Positions 48,541 to 60,461 are shown, counted from the stretch's first letter. The stretch is 64,000 nucleotides of DNA from Grammothele lineata (GCA_002150815.3 NDFF03000367.1:496001-560000); one strand, 5' to 3'. Notes: generated from the sequence alone by a model not told the origin. Made by a program: numbers and translations.

Positions 48541-49595
48541 CTAGCTGGTGGCCGTCTTTAAGTGCGCCAAGACGCTATCCAATTCGCTCAGGTATTTATC
48601 ATGTAGGGCTTGATACTATGTACACATGATTGGTTAGACGAAAGTGGTCCTTATGAATCAGTACAATGACGACATACGCGTGTATACTCGGATGAGCGTT
48701 TGGTAATTTCCTCCTTCTTCAACAAGGCTGCGTGGAGTTTGCGTATCTGCACGCGTACCTCCTCCGCTTGTCGAGATGCGCCCATGTACAAGGCATGCCG
48801 AGTTTCCACCGTTGGCCTAACCACCAACCACTTCAGGGAAGGGACCAAAAAGTACAGGTGAACATGACACACCTTGGTATAGGTATTTTCACCGTACGTG
48901 AGTCGAGTCGCTGCGGCGTAATGCCTGGTAGCTTTGCGTCGTAAATTCCTTGCTCCACGACCTTCAGCAACTACTGGCCCAACACCGTCACGCGGCCTTG
49001 AGTCAGTTTCGACGCCATCTCGTACGTAGTATCAACAGATGTATAGACGCACCTGTTCCTCAAACACCGTCACGATCAACATCGTACCCTCCCGTACACC
49101 GACGGTCGCGACGTCATCCAAGCGTACCATGGGTCCGTCCGGGAGCCGCACGCGCACAGGTGCGAGCACTGCCGGGGTGACGCGACCCGCTGCACGCGTC
49201 TCGAGCGCGGCACACTCCCGTCTGAACCGCTCGAGCGCAGTCTGCATCTTGGTCTCTGTGGCCTTGTACTCACTTCCAGCGACGACGCGCTGCGAGGCCG
49301 GCACCAGGTCCTCGGTCGTGACGCCACCCTTGGGCCCGCGCCGAAGGCTACCGTCCAGCTCATCCTGTTGCTTAGCCTTGCCCTTTCCTTTGTCCTTTCC
49401 TTTGTCCTTCTCTTTCTCCTTCTTAGAGTTCTTAGCGTAAGAACGTATTTGGTGTGACGAAGTGGCTGCCCGCAAGGTTAGGCGGGTGGCAGCAAGGGGA
49501 GATGATAGGAAGGAGCCTGAGGACCTGAAGAGCGAGAGAGCTGCAGTAGATGTGGATGCAAGCCTCGCGCGCGCGAGAACCGTGGCAACAGACAT
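48541..49595 (-). CDS. RRF1: Mitochondrial ribosome recycling factor
   Basis: Mitochondrial translation factor that, with EF-G, splits post-termination ribosomes. The N-terminus MSVATVLARARLASTSTAAL is Arg/Ser/Ala-rich without acids, a mitochondrial presequence. A lysine-rich linker (KKEKEKDKGKDKGKGKAKQQ) follows, then the family core: ETKMQTALERFRRECAALET, RVTPAVLAPVRVRLPDGPMV, LDDVATVGVREGTMLIVTVF, and after an intron LLKVVEQGIYDAKLPGITPQ with TVKIPIP. The next exon has RPTVETRHALYMGASRQAEE and VRVQIRKLHAALLKK, the long hairpin helix. The last exon ends ALHDKYLSELDSVLAHLKTA TS, with TAG at 48541. Start at 49595. It lies between two paralogous O-methyltransferases, converging on OMT1 with 104 bp between stop codons. 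It looks complete and its role is unrelated to its neighbours. Confidence 0.88.
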
Positions 49596-50035
49596 AGCTG
49601 AAGGCGTGGAGGAGGAGAGGTTGTCAGAGCCTGACCTAGTCTACAGTCACACCTCTGTCTCCGTACGCCAGCTAAACACATCCCCCAGAAATTTCCGCGT
49701 TTAGCAGTCCGGCGCCTCGGAACGAGGCGTTCCGGTCGGCCCGTACACCCATGGGTCTCGGCTTGATTCCAACCATGTCGACATGAATCGAGGCTCAAAT
49801 GTGAACATAACATGAGCTGCGAAACAAAAATCACGGCTCAGACCAAAGGTGCCCATATAAACTTGCAACCGAGCCAAAAAGAGCACTCATTCCGATCAGA
49901 TACATATATTGTACATCATGATTCAATTCGGTGAGAGCTTCCTCTGAGAGACAAACATCGGGGTCCAACGGTATGGCTGAGCTCCGAGAGCCTTCTGTAT
50001 CATCCTGAAGCATCTCTAGCCAGACAGCCGTCTGC

Positions 50036-52042
50036 TCACTGAGGCACGAGTTCGAGGACTACCGGAGGATGAAGTCAGCCGCCAATCATTCTCACACCAG
50101 TGAGACGAATTTCACGTACTTCCCGCGGCTCCGCGGGTGATAATGACCTTCTCGACCTGGAAACCAGCCGCCGCCGCAATCGATTCAAAGTCACTGCGAG
50201 TTCGTTCGAGCGAATTCAAGTTGTTTAGCATCAACTGTAACTGGACATCAGCCTCATCACGCGAGATAGGGTTCCAATGACGTCGTACCATATCGAGCTG
50301 ACTCGATCCCTTGGTGGCATACCCGAAATTCTGAGGTATTGGGTATGGAGCAGGAATCGGTTTGTAGGGCTGTATCAAACGAGATACTCAGCATTGTAAA
50401 AGGTGTCCTCGTACTCTCTGGTGCCCGTTGCACATACAGCGTTATTGTCAATGGATGCAAGACTATCGGCGAGCGAAGGCCCACCCGGTTTACTGGGGAG
50501 AGCTTCCAGCATGAGGCAGTCGGCCAAGAGGACTAGTAGACATTTAATAAGAGTTTAGCTAAGATGACCACGATGGAAGAATTGCCCCTACCCTTGGACG
50601 TTGGGTGACAAACAGCATGTATCTTCTTGAGAATCTGCACTGCGTTGCTAGCAGTCATGTTATTACCGGATGCCATAATACTCAAAGGCGATATACTTAC
50701 TCGTTCTGCCAATCATCTGTACCCGTATCGATACCGTAAGGTATAGTCCTGGTTGTTCAAAGCATACGAGGACTCACGCATGACAAAGCGGAACCAGTAG
50801 ATCGTGTTAGGCTCCCTCCGAGGGTTCTCATTGAAGAAATCGTGGACCTCAAACTCGACCCGACAGTCTCTAATCGCGTCGGGGAGTTCCTGGGCCCAAT
50901 ACTGCTTGGCGCGCTCTATCGGACCGGGGTGGTCCTGCACGACCACCTTGAGGGTCGGAACTTCAGTGTAGACATGCCTGAGAACGTGCAGAGCCACTGA
51001 TCCCTGTCCACCTCCAACATCCACGAAGGTCGACTGCGGCGGAAGGGTCTTCCAGGGGTAGTCGGCCTTGATGGAGGCGATGTTGACATACCCTTACAGG
51101 TACAGTAAGACGGCTTATAGTCAACGTTATGCGTATTGATTTTGATCCAGCAAAAAACCAACTCACCAATGCCCTCCATGCTATGCGCAAACGTGTCCTG
51201 TTTTGGCCGGTCGCGCGCGCAAGCCATTGCCACCAGTGTACATCCTGCTGTTCGCCTCTACCACTCTGGCGCCAAGCGAGAGCCCAAGGAGCGGCCTCGG
51301 GATCAGTGCTGTTCATCGTTTCAGGATTCGTCATGTGTTCTGTGAAGGATCCAGTGCCGACAAGCGACCCCCACGACGCCGGGTTGGACCACGCCGAAGT
51401 CGGACTTCCTGGTGTGTTGAGTAGTGCCCATCGGGTCGGGGAAAACACATCGACTGAGGGCTCAATCCACCTGAAGTCGGGAAAGAGGTCTAGGTACGTG
51501 AACGACAATGCGACACCAGAGGGAAAGCTCACCAGTGATCGGTGGTAAGGGCGCGGAGGCAACGCGCGAGCTTGCGTGGGTTGACTTTCTTATTCTCAGG
51601 CAAACGTGTAACCATCTCGTCGACATGTAGCCCATTGGCTCGTTCATCATCGTCGCGGAAGACGGAAAGGAGGTCGATGTCAGCCGTGAGAATGTAAGCG
51701 GCGGTGTCGAGCATTTGCGTAGACATGTCCTAAAGCGCGTCCCGTCCCACGTTGGACATCAGGGAGACGCGACTGGAGACACAGGAGGGCTCTTACCATC
51801 AGCGCAGTGCCAACGTCTTGGACCAGAACGCGGATCATGTTAGCGGAAGCCATTGCGACCCTACGTGCCTCATGGAGACGTGGGGTCGGCACCGCAGTGG
51901 GCGCGTCGAGTGGATGCCACGTGGGCTCGAGCGTGAAGGGCGGCATTTGGGCTGCCTTGAGCTCGGACTCGATGGTGTGGATGGAGGTGGTAAGGAGAGA
52001 AAGTAGACTGAGCAGAGGGGTTCCCTCTGTGTCGACCGCCAT
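50036..52042 (-). pseudogene. Family-2 O-methyltransferase paralogue (OMT2) with a 2-nt frameshift
   Basis: Minus-strand paralogue of OMT1 with the same exon plan: MAVDTEGTPLLSLLSLLTTS start at 52042, EMVTRLPENKKVNPRKLARC, SPTRWALLNTPGS, motif I FVDVGGGQGSVALHVLRHVY, FVM spliced to HDWQND and NAVQILKKIHAVCHPTSK, PYKPIPAPYPIPQNFGYATK and a last exon ILELVPQ, TGA at 50036. The frame breaks near 51212-51221: the exon reads WWQWLA in one frame, but the homologous continuation RDRPKQDTFAHSMEGIG lies two bases out of phase. The break falls in an alternating GC run, so one extra GC dinucleotide explains it. As read, the protein loses its SAM-binding domain. Either this copy is a recent pseudogene or the run is a sequencing error. 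Everything else looks intact, including splice sites and a TATA element. Confidence 0.8.
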
Positions 52043-52840
52043 TGTCGAACGTGAGTCGGAGGCCGCAGTGCTTGAACGACGTTCGCCATGAGGAGAGCAT
52101 TTATATCTAGCAAAGAGCAGCGGCTGCTACTGACGCCATCAGAGTGGATGCACTATGACATATACAGGTCACTGACCTGAGGCACCGGTGAATACTTGGG
52201 CAATTTTCAGACATCGTTTAAAATATGGCGCCTGTTATATCGTATCTCCGACGTCGAAGGAATCCGCTAGCATGGGCGGATAGTAGCGTTCGAAGTGTTC
52301 CTAGTGCGAAAGAAGAATGGAGTCGGTATCAATATTGTCCACGATCCACAAGACCGCGGTACGGAAAGAAGGGGAATGGGGTCGGCGAGTACCTGGAGGG
52401 CGATTAAGACGGACATCATGCGTTCCTCCAGCGAAAAGAACGGACAGGGCTGTCATTCGAAGGTGGCTCGGAGTCGGCATGGCGCTCTTGAGAGATAATT
52501 TTCCTCGGCGTTTGCAATGCATGCTTCCTGTCGAGCTCTGTGTACGACCCTGATGTGGTCCAACGACGTGCTAAGGAAGGAGTAGAAGACGCCGAAGCCG
52601 TGGCGAGAACTTTTGACGCGCTCATGCCAAAATGGGCCAAAATATTCAACACCCGACGTCCAACACTATGACGTCATCTCACTTACTCAAATTGGTCATC
52701 CCTTGTGGTCGAAATGCTCAGATTCTTCATACAAGAGCAGGTGTATACTATATCGATATCACGTACATGCATCTCTCAAGTCGGGCGTGCTACCAGTGTT
52801 CAATCATAGGGCCCTTCCAAATTCCAACTACCAACGACGA
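52043..52840. other. Intergenic interval between OMT2 and MFS2
   Basis: 800 bases between the start of OMT2 and the stop of MFS2, both on the minus strand. Short ORFs only. A fragment reading VFLVRKKNG faintly recalls a reverse transcriptase but is not supported by neighbouring motifs. No gene is called. Confidence 0.5.
52100..52105 (-). promoter_or_regulatory. TATA box of O-methyltransferase 2
   Basis: TATAAA on the minus strand, 58 nt upstream of the OMT2 ATG. An out-of-frame upstream ATG begins just after it, at about 52100. Confidence 0.45.
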
Positions 52841-55354
52841 TCAAGCAGATTCGGTGCTAGGGTTGGACTCCAACTCCGAATTGAACACTGCACTTCGCAG
52901 AGAAGCGCCGTATCTGTGGTTCTTGAATATATGATTGACCCTAACGTAGAGATTCATGGTTGGCTTACCTCATGAGCACACTAGGTACGGGAATTACGAT
53001 CAAGGTGATGAACCCTGCTAGCGTTACCGCCCATTGCGGGCCCATCGTTACGAACATTTGCGCAGAGAACAGCTACAGAAACAGCGCTGTCAGCAGCAGA
53101 AGAACTTGAGAATTGATGGATAAGGCGTACCGGGAAGAAGGCGATGAAGATATTCATCACCACGATGCAGCACGCCAGGGCATTGACACATGAACCTTCT
53201 ACGCGGTCGTAGACATCTGCAATATAAGTGAGTAGCAATACGGCAATGGAGAAGAAAGGCATATACCAGCAATGTAATTGAAAACAGGGAACTATCGAGA
53301 CACCATGTCAGATATTAGTATTTCAACAGCAGTAACGTATACAAACGGTTATGAAGAATAATGCTCCGCCCATGACAAGTCCGGCAACAAGAGGAACAGC
53401 GGGGTTGGTGGTGCCCGCAATAGTCCACCTGAGTGAACGTTAGACGGAGCTACTTGTGGTATAAAGAGGCACTCACGCGAACCAGAAGAACGACGCCATG
53501 TATATCGGTGAGGCCCATTTAGCGGTCACCATGCGCAGCTCGGGGGGTACGGGCCCAGGCTTGTAAACCTCCACTTTCCGCAGTGTCAACAGCCGATGGA
53601 GAACAAATACGTACTGATCCACAGACGAAATGTTAGAAGTATGAAGCATAAGGAGAGAGAAGCGAAGATACTAACGAATAACATCGCTAATATACTGCCA
53701 ACGGAAATTTGTCCTTTGGTGGATCCAAGTGCTACATATCGTGAAGCTGTGAGCGTCGCATTGGTGGAGTACAAAGTATGAGACCGGTTTACTTTGAGCG
53801 AGGCTAGTTGGAAGAGGAGAGAAAAAGGCCAGCACGCATCCTTGAAAGAAGATCGTAGCGCATGCTTGTATGACCTGGAAGGTAGTTTCGACTCGGACAT
53901 TCGAAGCCGCTCTTGGGACCATGAAGATCGGGACTCACCGCAAGGTACAGAGAGACCATAATGAGCAATGGCTCCTGCAAAAAGAGCCGGAATGGTGCCA
54001 ACAATACAGTTCCGAGTCCAACGTCTATCTGGTTCATCTCAAACATTATCCATCGTCGGCCGGGATTTTGTTCGAGAAATGTCTCTTGCCTAACGAATAG
54101 GAGGGGCCTGGGATCCGTAACATTTTGTCAAATAGTGAATGTAATATGATGAAAGTCAGCTTGCCTATATGTCTCCTTCAACGTGATTCCAACGAGGACC
54201 GTACAAAGCGCACCCTGTGAGGAATGATGGGTACGGATTGGAAATATGAACAACGAGGACCTACCGCAACCGCGTAGACCCAGAACACGCTTTGCGAGTT
54301 GACACCGACTCCGATCATGAAGCCTCCTAGGAGAACACCGCTTGAAGCTCACCGTTAGATTTAAGCGATTCGACGCTTTTCGTAGACGTACAGTGGTGGC
54401 GCAATCATTGATAGAACATAAAGACCCATCGCCCTGTCCCGGGAGGGGAGCTCCCAGCTGTATGACATCAGCACTTTCTAAGAAAGGATTTTCTAAAGGC
54501 GTACGCACATGTCTGCGATCATAGCTCTAAGCTGCTCATCAGTGATGTGTACACCAGATGCGTAGAAAAGGACATACGGAGAGATGGGAAGCGCCGCAGA
54601 CGATAATAGTCCAGAGAGGATTTGACATGCGAGAATAGCCGCATAGTTCTCGGACAACGCGGAAGCGATGTGAAGAATCTACGGGTGCTACCTCTCAGAA
54701 CGTCTAGTACGGTAGATTGACTGCAATTGTAACTCACGGTAAAGAATAAGAAACAAACGAACAGAACCGGCTTGCGGCCGTACTGTTCGACGTTTGAATA
54801 ACTGAGCCAGCTGTCACATCCAGGTCTCAGAACGCGTCCCGCTCACCTTGTTGGAGAGCGGGCCGAAAAGCAACGGACCAAAACAGAAAGTGATTGAATA
54901 CTGAGAAACAAAGAGCGCGTCCACCTTGGGAGAGATATCGAAGGTTGTGTCAAGCTCCAGTGCAAAGACAGCGAGTCCCGTAGACGTAATAGTCCTGAAT
55001 GATGAAGCCCGACGTATAAGCACGCTATACTCCGAGTGTATTCAGATCAAACTCACGCGACTGCCACCAATAGGGTTGCGAGGGTCGATAACCACCTTCT
55101 GTACCATCTGGACCAATGCTGAAAGGCGTCAAAATGCGAGTGAAAGGATAACATCTCCAGCCCAACTCCAGCCAGTCGAGAACACTCACACGAGGATCGA
55201 TTCGCTCTGCAAGAACGTCGGGGGTGACAGTGTTGAGCTCAGGCTGCTCCAGGGGTGAGCTCGCACAATCCTTAACATCTACATCTATAGCGCTCTTTTC
55301 AGACGTCTCGGGAGCAACCTCGACGTCGAGTCTTGAAACGAGTGGGGAAGGCAT
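52841..55354 (-). CDS. MFS multidrug transporter (DHA1-like), MFS2
   Basis: Second drug:H+ antiporter of the major facilitator superfamily. The start MPSPLVSRLDVEVAPETSEK (ATG 55354; an in-frame ATG also lies at 55573) leads to LAERIDPR spliced to HWSRWYRRWLSTLATLLVAV, TM1. RTITSTGLAVFALELDTTFD, FCFGPLLFGPLSNK and YGRKPVLFVCFLFFT give motif A (GPLSNKYGRKP). GGFMIGVGVNSQSVFWVYAV and LKETY mark the end of the first half. The second half has VPPELRMVTAKWASPIYMAS, NYIADVYDRVEGSCVNALAC and FVTMGPQWAVTLAGF, and ends VPSVLMRYGASLRSAVF with TGA at 52841. The TM7-8 region (53.6-53.9 kb) is AT-rich and its splicing is ambiguous, so a small defect there cannot be excluded. It stands beside OMT2 in the same orientation and could export a methylated product; that is inference. 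Confidence 0.8.
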
Positions 55355-57305
55355 CGACGATCGTAGGGAGTTGGAGGAGCGGAAGCTGGGGTGATCGAGA
55401 CGTGCGCTGAAGAGGATGTACTCGAATCGAACTTCCATGCATCGAGTAAAGTTTGGAAGATAGCTCGTTTCGTGAGCGTGGCGGGCTGGCCTTGAGCGGC
55501 ACAAGGGAAGAACTGGGTAGGGAGCATACTTCATCACGCTCGTTACCGAGTCAGCAGACCTCCAGGTCGCCATAGTACGGCACCTTGACCGATTAGTGAG
55601 TTATCGACGAGGTCTATCATGTAAGAGGTATATGAAGCGATAAGTGGCTGCCACAAGGCATGGCATGAGAGTTCCGAAGGGGGCGCAAGCAAAGCATAAC
55701 TTGAAGCCTTCGAACAGGTTGGGATGATGGCCGAGACTTCTGGAACAGTGAGCGAGGTGTACCAGTGCATGCATGTCACCGTTGGGAACAGGCGCAATAG
55801 ATTTGCGATGGCTCATGCTGAGCGTTGGGTTGCCGCAGGACCGTCGTATGTTGTGACCGAACGCAAAGCGGAGTACTGGTTGACTATTAGTGCCACGCCG
55901 TCCTTGGGGGAAAATGTCGGGAATGTCGGAGTATGGTATCGATTCGGACACCGACTAGTGAGTCTGATGATAGCAAACTCCGCTAATATCATCGCGTCAA
56001 TACAACTAGTACTGTCGCTCACGGTCACGACCATAGTAAATACTTCCAGACCAGCGAGCTAAGTAATTGCCCCACATAGGGCGTGTCGCAGCCGTGGATT
56101 TCTTTCTTGAAGCCTGAGCGCAGCGTAGTACCTCAGAGTCCTAAGGATATCCACCTGGACCGTCGCCTTCGTACGATCCGCCAGAGGCTCGTGCAGAAAA
56201 TCCCCCACTCGCGACACACTTCGCCCCCTTTACCTAGTTCGCAAGTCCCTACGTCGAGCCGGGAAGTGCCAGCCACTGGCACGCCTCCTGTCTGGTTAGC
56301 CTCCGCAGGTGGTTCTTTCTCCTTATACGAAGGCGGCGCCCTTATCGCCCTCGCTCGCAGTGGTCGCGCCGTTTCCTGGGGCTCGTCTTCCAGATCTACC
56401 CGCTACGAGTTCCCCCATATCCTTTTGGACTCTGTCCAAGTCACAGGGTCTTTGATTCGGCTGACCCTAGCGGCATAGGACTTCACAGTACCGAGACAAC
56501 GATAGGTTCTGCGTACGGTGGATCATTATCTCCTCGTGTCTGACGTTTCATAGCTCGGAACCGACTTGCCAATCGTGCTCGATGATCTCCGTGCCGCTCA
56601 ATTCCCCGTCGCTACACGGACACGGCGATCAAGAGCCCGACAGCCTTCGGCCTGCGACGTCAACTTCAACCGAATAACGACTCAGCGACAGGATGGAAGG
56701 GACGATCGATGGGGACATTCAGGCGTCCAGGCGAACTGGACCGCCACATTTTTCCAACTGTGGAGACCTCAGGGACGGATGTAGATGACACTGGAAAACC
56801 GGCAAATCCGAGACTACAGTTAGCGTGCAATATTGGCAGCCTCCCCCTGACCGGCATCCTCTCCAGGCTGCGTTGTGATCATATATCCAGGTCCTCGGAT
56901 GAAAGCCGCGAGCTACAGACATGTATGGCTCGTGTAATCGCTACATCTTGATTAGGACCAGACCCTACTTATCCGCGTCGTGATAGCAGTCTCCTCTGGA
57001 ACGCGAACGAGTCCGAAATGAATTCATCATCATGAAAGTGCTATCTACTACAGAGTCATGATCATGAACGTTCACGATGGCCCTTCCCACCGCCAACTAA
57101 ACAGCAGTCATCAATACCTTCCACTCCCTTCCACCCCAAGTCGCAGCCGCCTGTCGCGGCGACGCTCGGGTTTTCATTCTACGACGAATAATCTATGTAG
57201 TATATGCGACGAAACGATGCGTGATGATGCTAGAGAGGAGGAACGAATTGTACACGATGCGCGGGGAGCCTACAGCCACCAGAGATGAAGACGATAGAAG
57301 AGAAC
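55355..57305. other. Gene-free interval between MFS2 and OLE1
   Basis: 1.95 kb. ORFs at 55601-56062 overlap on both strands and that at 56083-56478 (131 codons, plus) has no motif I know. The region lies upstream of MFS2 and downstream of OLE1. No gene is supported; the MFS2 promoter should be at its left end. Confidence 0.45.
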
Positions 57306-58973
57306 TCAACCGAGGATACCCTCGCCGTCCGACGCAGCGGTGGACGACGCGTAAGGGGAGGCGAGCTCGGTGTACCGCGCAACCCGGAGGCGTTGTGAAG
57401 GAGGAACCCGCTTATCGTCGAGACCGTGTTGCATGCCGCCGTGCAGAACGCCGACGCGCATCATGGAGAGCAACTACGAGCGTGAGGAATGAGTACATGT
57501 TTGAATGCGTTAGAAAATGAAGCCAGCGTACGTTGTGAGCCGCGTTAGAGTGGTCATAGACACCGCCGAAGAACGCTGTCGTCGCATCCTTGCCAATCAT
57601 CTTAGCGATGAGGTGACGACCACCGGGATGCTCGTCCATGAATGAGCCGACATCGTGGATGAAACCGGCAACAATAACCAGAGGGCGCTTCATAGACTGC
57701 TCTTGGACTGAGGAACGGTGGTCAGCCCGCAGTAAGACACGATGATCGCTGAATATCTACTCACAGCTATCCCAGCTGATGACCGGGAGATCGTTGCTGT
57801 CCGGTGCCCAGTTCAAGCCCTCCTGCTTCTCGCGCAGACGCTTGAGCTGCATCGTGAGCTGGCCTTTGCGGACCTCGTTCTCGGGGAAGGTCTTCAGATG
57901 GCTCGCAAGGCCGAGCTGCTGGGCAACCCAGATGAACCACTTGGTGGGGTCGTACTGGTACCACTTGATGGCGTTACGGTAGTCCATGGGGAACTGGTGG
58001 TGGAAGTTGTGGTAACCCTCGCCGATGGTGCAGAACGCGGTGATCATGTGGTCGCGAGGGGTGTGCTTGTCGTCGAAGGGGGCCTCACCAAGCCAGTGGG
58101 CAAGGGAGTTGACGCAGAAGGTCGACTATACGGCATGTTAGACGAAAGACGTACCGCGAACACAGGACAGAAACGTACGTGGTGAACGAAGCAGAGGCGG
58201 GCAGCGCCGGCGTAGACATAGCCTCCCCAGAAGTCACCCCAGCCGAAGTAGCAGACGAGGGTCGGGAGAATGAAACCGCATGTGAGAATGAGGGTGCGGT
58301 ACCACCGGTGCTGCCATCTAACGACCTCGTTCCTGCTCAGGTCACTAACGTCGGCGACACCGGGCTTGCGACGGGGCTTGACGAGCATCCAGCCGACATG
58401 CGACCACCAGAAACCGAGGTGCGCATTGTAGGGATCGAGCGCGGTGTCGGTGTAGCGGTGATGCGCGCGGTGGCCACGAGCCCACCACTTGATCGAGCCT
58501 TCGACGGCGCCGGCGCCTGCGATCGCAAGGAAATACTCGAGCGGCTTAGACGCATTGTAGGCGCGGTGCGCCCAAAGCCGGTGGTATCCCGCCGTAATGC
58601 CTGGATGCACTCAGCATCTGAGCGTGCAACGCAATCAAGAACTGGACTCACCGAGACCCGTCACAAAATAGTAGAAGACACTGAAGACCGCGGTCTGCCA
58701 CCGGAGGGGAACGGTCATAGCGCCGTAAATGGCGATGGCCGGGGTGACGGTGAGGATGGTGAGGGAGAGGTAATTGAGCTCCTTCCACCAGTTGTCCCAC
58801 GAGATGGGCGGTCGCGCCTTCTGGTTCTTCAGAGTCCAGGCGACATAGTTGTCAGGGATGTCGATGTCGATGGGGACGTCGGACTTGTCATTGGTCTTGG
58901 GGGGCGTCATGGGCGGAGTGAGGGTGGCTGCCTCTTGGGTAGGCGTCGTCCGGGAGGTGACGACAGAGGACAT
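57306..58973 (-). CDS. OLE1: Delta-9 fatty acid desaturase (stearoyl-CoA desaturase) with cytochrome b5 domain
   Basis: ER membrane enzyme that introduces the cis-9 double bond into stearoyl- and palmitoyl-CoA. The start MSSVVTSRTTPTQEAATLTP (ATG 58973) leads to NWWKELNYLSLTILTVTPAI, the first membrane segment. The three His boxes are intact: HRLWAHR, EGSIKWWARGHRAHHR and GEGYHNFHHQFP. WFIWVAQQLGLASHLKTFPE and GQLTMQLKRLREKQEGL follow. The C-terminal cytochrome b5 domain is represented by FIHDVGSFMDEHPGGRHL (the heme-ligand HPGG) and AFFGGVYDHSNAAHN (the second heme His), as in yeast Ole1 and fungal homologues. A last exon reads SMMRVGVLHGGMQHGLDDKR and ends with TGA at 57306. At least four short introns. 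It is complete. A TATA element lies 58 nt upstream. Confidence 0.96.
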
Positions 58974-59030
58974 GGCTGCTGTCGGAGGAGAGAGGGAGGG
59001 GCGGGTTGCCCGACGGCCCTCGCCAAAGAA

Positions 59031-59037
59031 TTATATA
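59031..59037 (-). promoter_or_regulatory. TATA box of OLE1
   Basis: TATATAA on the minus strand, 58 nt upstream of the OLE1 ATG and followed by a CT-rich leader, a typical strong fungal core promoter. Confidence 0.5.
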
Positions 59038-59238
59038 CGTCCATACTTTTTCGTTGGGGTGGATGTCTTCTCACAACCCGAGCGTCAGGCGCGGACCCCG
59101 GCTCCGCCCGCTACCCCACGCACTCGTCTTCACCTCCTCTGCTCCTCAGTACTACCTGGCACTAAGCAGAAATGACTATACACACCCAGGTTGACTAGAC
59201 ATACACCCTCCAGATTCGCGTTTGAGTCTAAAGACGCG

Positions 59239-59847
59239 CTACATTATCGTGCACACGACACTGCGAGTCAAGGTTTTCCGGGTCCTTGGTCTAGGCGCCG
59301 GTGGGAACACCGCGTCAGGTCCTCCCCACAACGCCACGACAATCGCAGAAAACACCACTGCGGGATGCCAACCCTCGCGGCCCTTCTCGAGCACGCTCGA
59401 AGAGGACCTCGAGCGACATGCGACGCCCACGCACAAGCGGTGGCGCGATGGCGAGGCCGGACGCGTGTCGCGACTGTATGAGTGCGATGACCGCACGTGA
59501 CCGCAACAATCCGTTGGGGATGCGCGGCGGAGCGACAACACTTCCGTCGCGCGGGCGGGAGGTATCCATATGAGATCTCCGTCGTCGCTCTCCGGAACCT
59601 GACCGCCATCCCCGGACCCCTCCAGAATCACAAGCCTCGACTGCTCGACGCAGACCTGGCCGGCCCTCTCACTCCATTCTACCCACCCCAAGGGAGGTAT
59701 GTCTCTTCGCTCCGCCAGATCCTGTGGGGTGTGAAGATTACGAATGACATCACCCGGGAACAACACCTTTGCTCCCGGGGTTACGATGGCGTTTGTTACC
59801 GGCTGGCCAGGATATCGTGCTGCGATGGGGCTCTTGCTCGTCAGCAT
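59239..59847 (-). CDS. Open reading frame of unknown function beside the LINE insertion
   Basis: 202 codons on the minus strand with fairly protein-like content, for example GAKVLFPGDVIRNLHTPQDL and RRDIPPLGWVEWSERAGQVC, followed by a lower-quality Arg/Ser-rich end. I recognise no family. It begins 65 nt from the 3' end of the LINE and has the same orientation, so it may be the remaining 3' part of a host gene whose 5' part lies on the far side of the element. Equally it may be chance in GC-rich DNA; a plus-strand ORF overlaps it at 59497-59856. Confidence 0.25.
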   Translation of the reverse strand: MLTSKSPIAARYPGQPVTNAIVTPGAKVLFPGDVIRNLHTPQDLAERRDIPPLGWVEWSERAGQVCVEQSRLVILEGSGDGGQVPESDDGDLIWIPPARATEVLSLRRASPTDCCGHVRSSHSYSRDTRPASPSRHRLCVGVACRSRSSSSVLEKGREGWHPAVVFSAIVVALWGGPDAVFPPAPRPRTRKTLTRSVVCTIM

Positions 59848-59911
59848 GCGCGGTGATCCATGCTCTGCCCCGAATCCCCAGCAGCAGACCGTTGGGGAGT
59901 ACGTCCATGTG

Positions 59912-59929
59912 TTTTTTTTTTTTTTTTTT
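59912..59929 (-). repeat. Poly(A) tail of the LINE
   Basis: Eighteen consecutive T on the plus strand (A on the minus strand), at the expected 3' end of the element. A homopolymer this long without interruptions suggests a young insertion. Confidence 0.85.
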
Positions 59930-60461
59930 GGTATCCTCGTTTATTGCCCTCGAGGGCCGAGCCCTATGGTAGGCAACCGCAGTACTACGTAGCTAACAGG
60001 TAAAACTGATCAGAGATAGGTGGGGATCTACTGGAGGCAGGGAAGGGTGAGAAAGAGCGTCGAGGGCGTAACGACGATAGCCGAGTAGGTAGTGGGTGTG
60101 TAGGAGTAACAGTACAAGTCGAAGTAAACTACGCTATGGCCCCCCGTTGCGCGCGAGCCCCGCCGCCCCTGACCATCCAGTGGTAGGGGAATGGGTTAAA
60201 AACCTGCTGCCCTTCTTGGGGATGTCTGATCCTCGGGTCTTTGCCTCTTGCCGCAGTCAGGGGTACGGGCGACAGTTGCCCCGCCGCCCGTCAGAACTCC
60301 CCCACCCCCGGGGCGTGAGGCTCGCGCGCACCGTGGCCATCTACCGTACGAAGAAACAGGACTATAGTGAAGGGCCGCAAGTGTCGAGAGGCGCCGGGGC
60401 GGCGCTGTTCATCTGCGGTGAGGGTGGGGTCAGCGGTGCTGTCAGGGAGGGATAGTGGGGC

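Noticed and set aside
51150..51225. An intron that would explain the OMT2 frame change
   Set aside because: No GT..AG pair of workable size fits, and the paralogue OMT1 has uninterrupted exon sequence at the same place.
52225..52522. Possible retroelement fragment (VFLVRKKNG)
   Set aside because: A single short resemblance to a reverse transcriptase motif, with no further motif before or after.
55601..56478. ORFs on both strands between MFS2 and OLE1
   Set aside because: No motifs, no plausible splicing, and the strands contradict each other.
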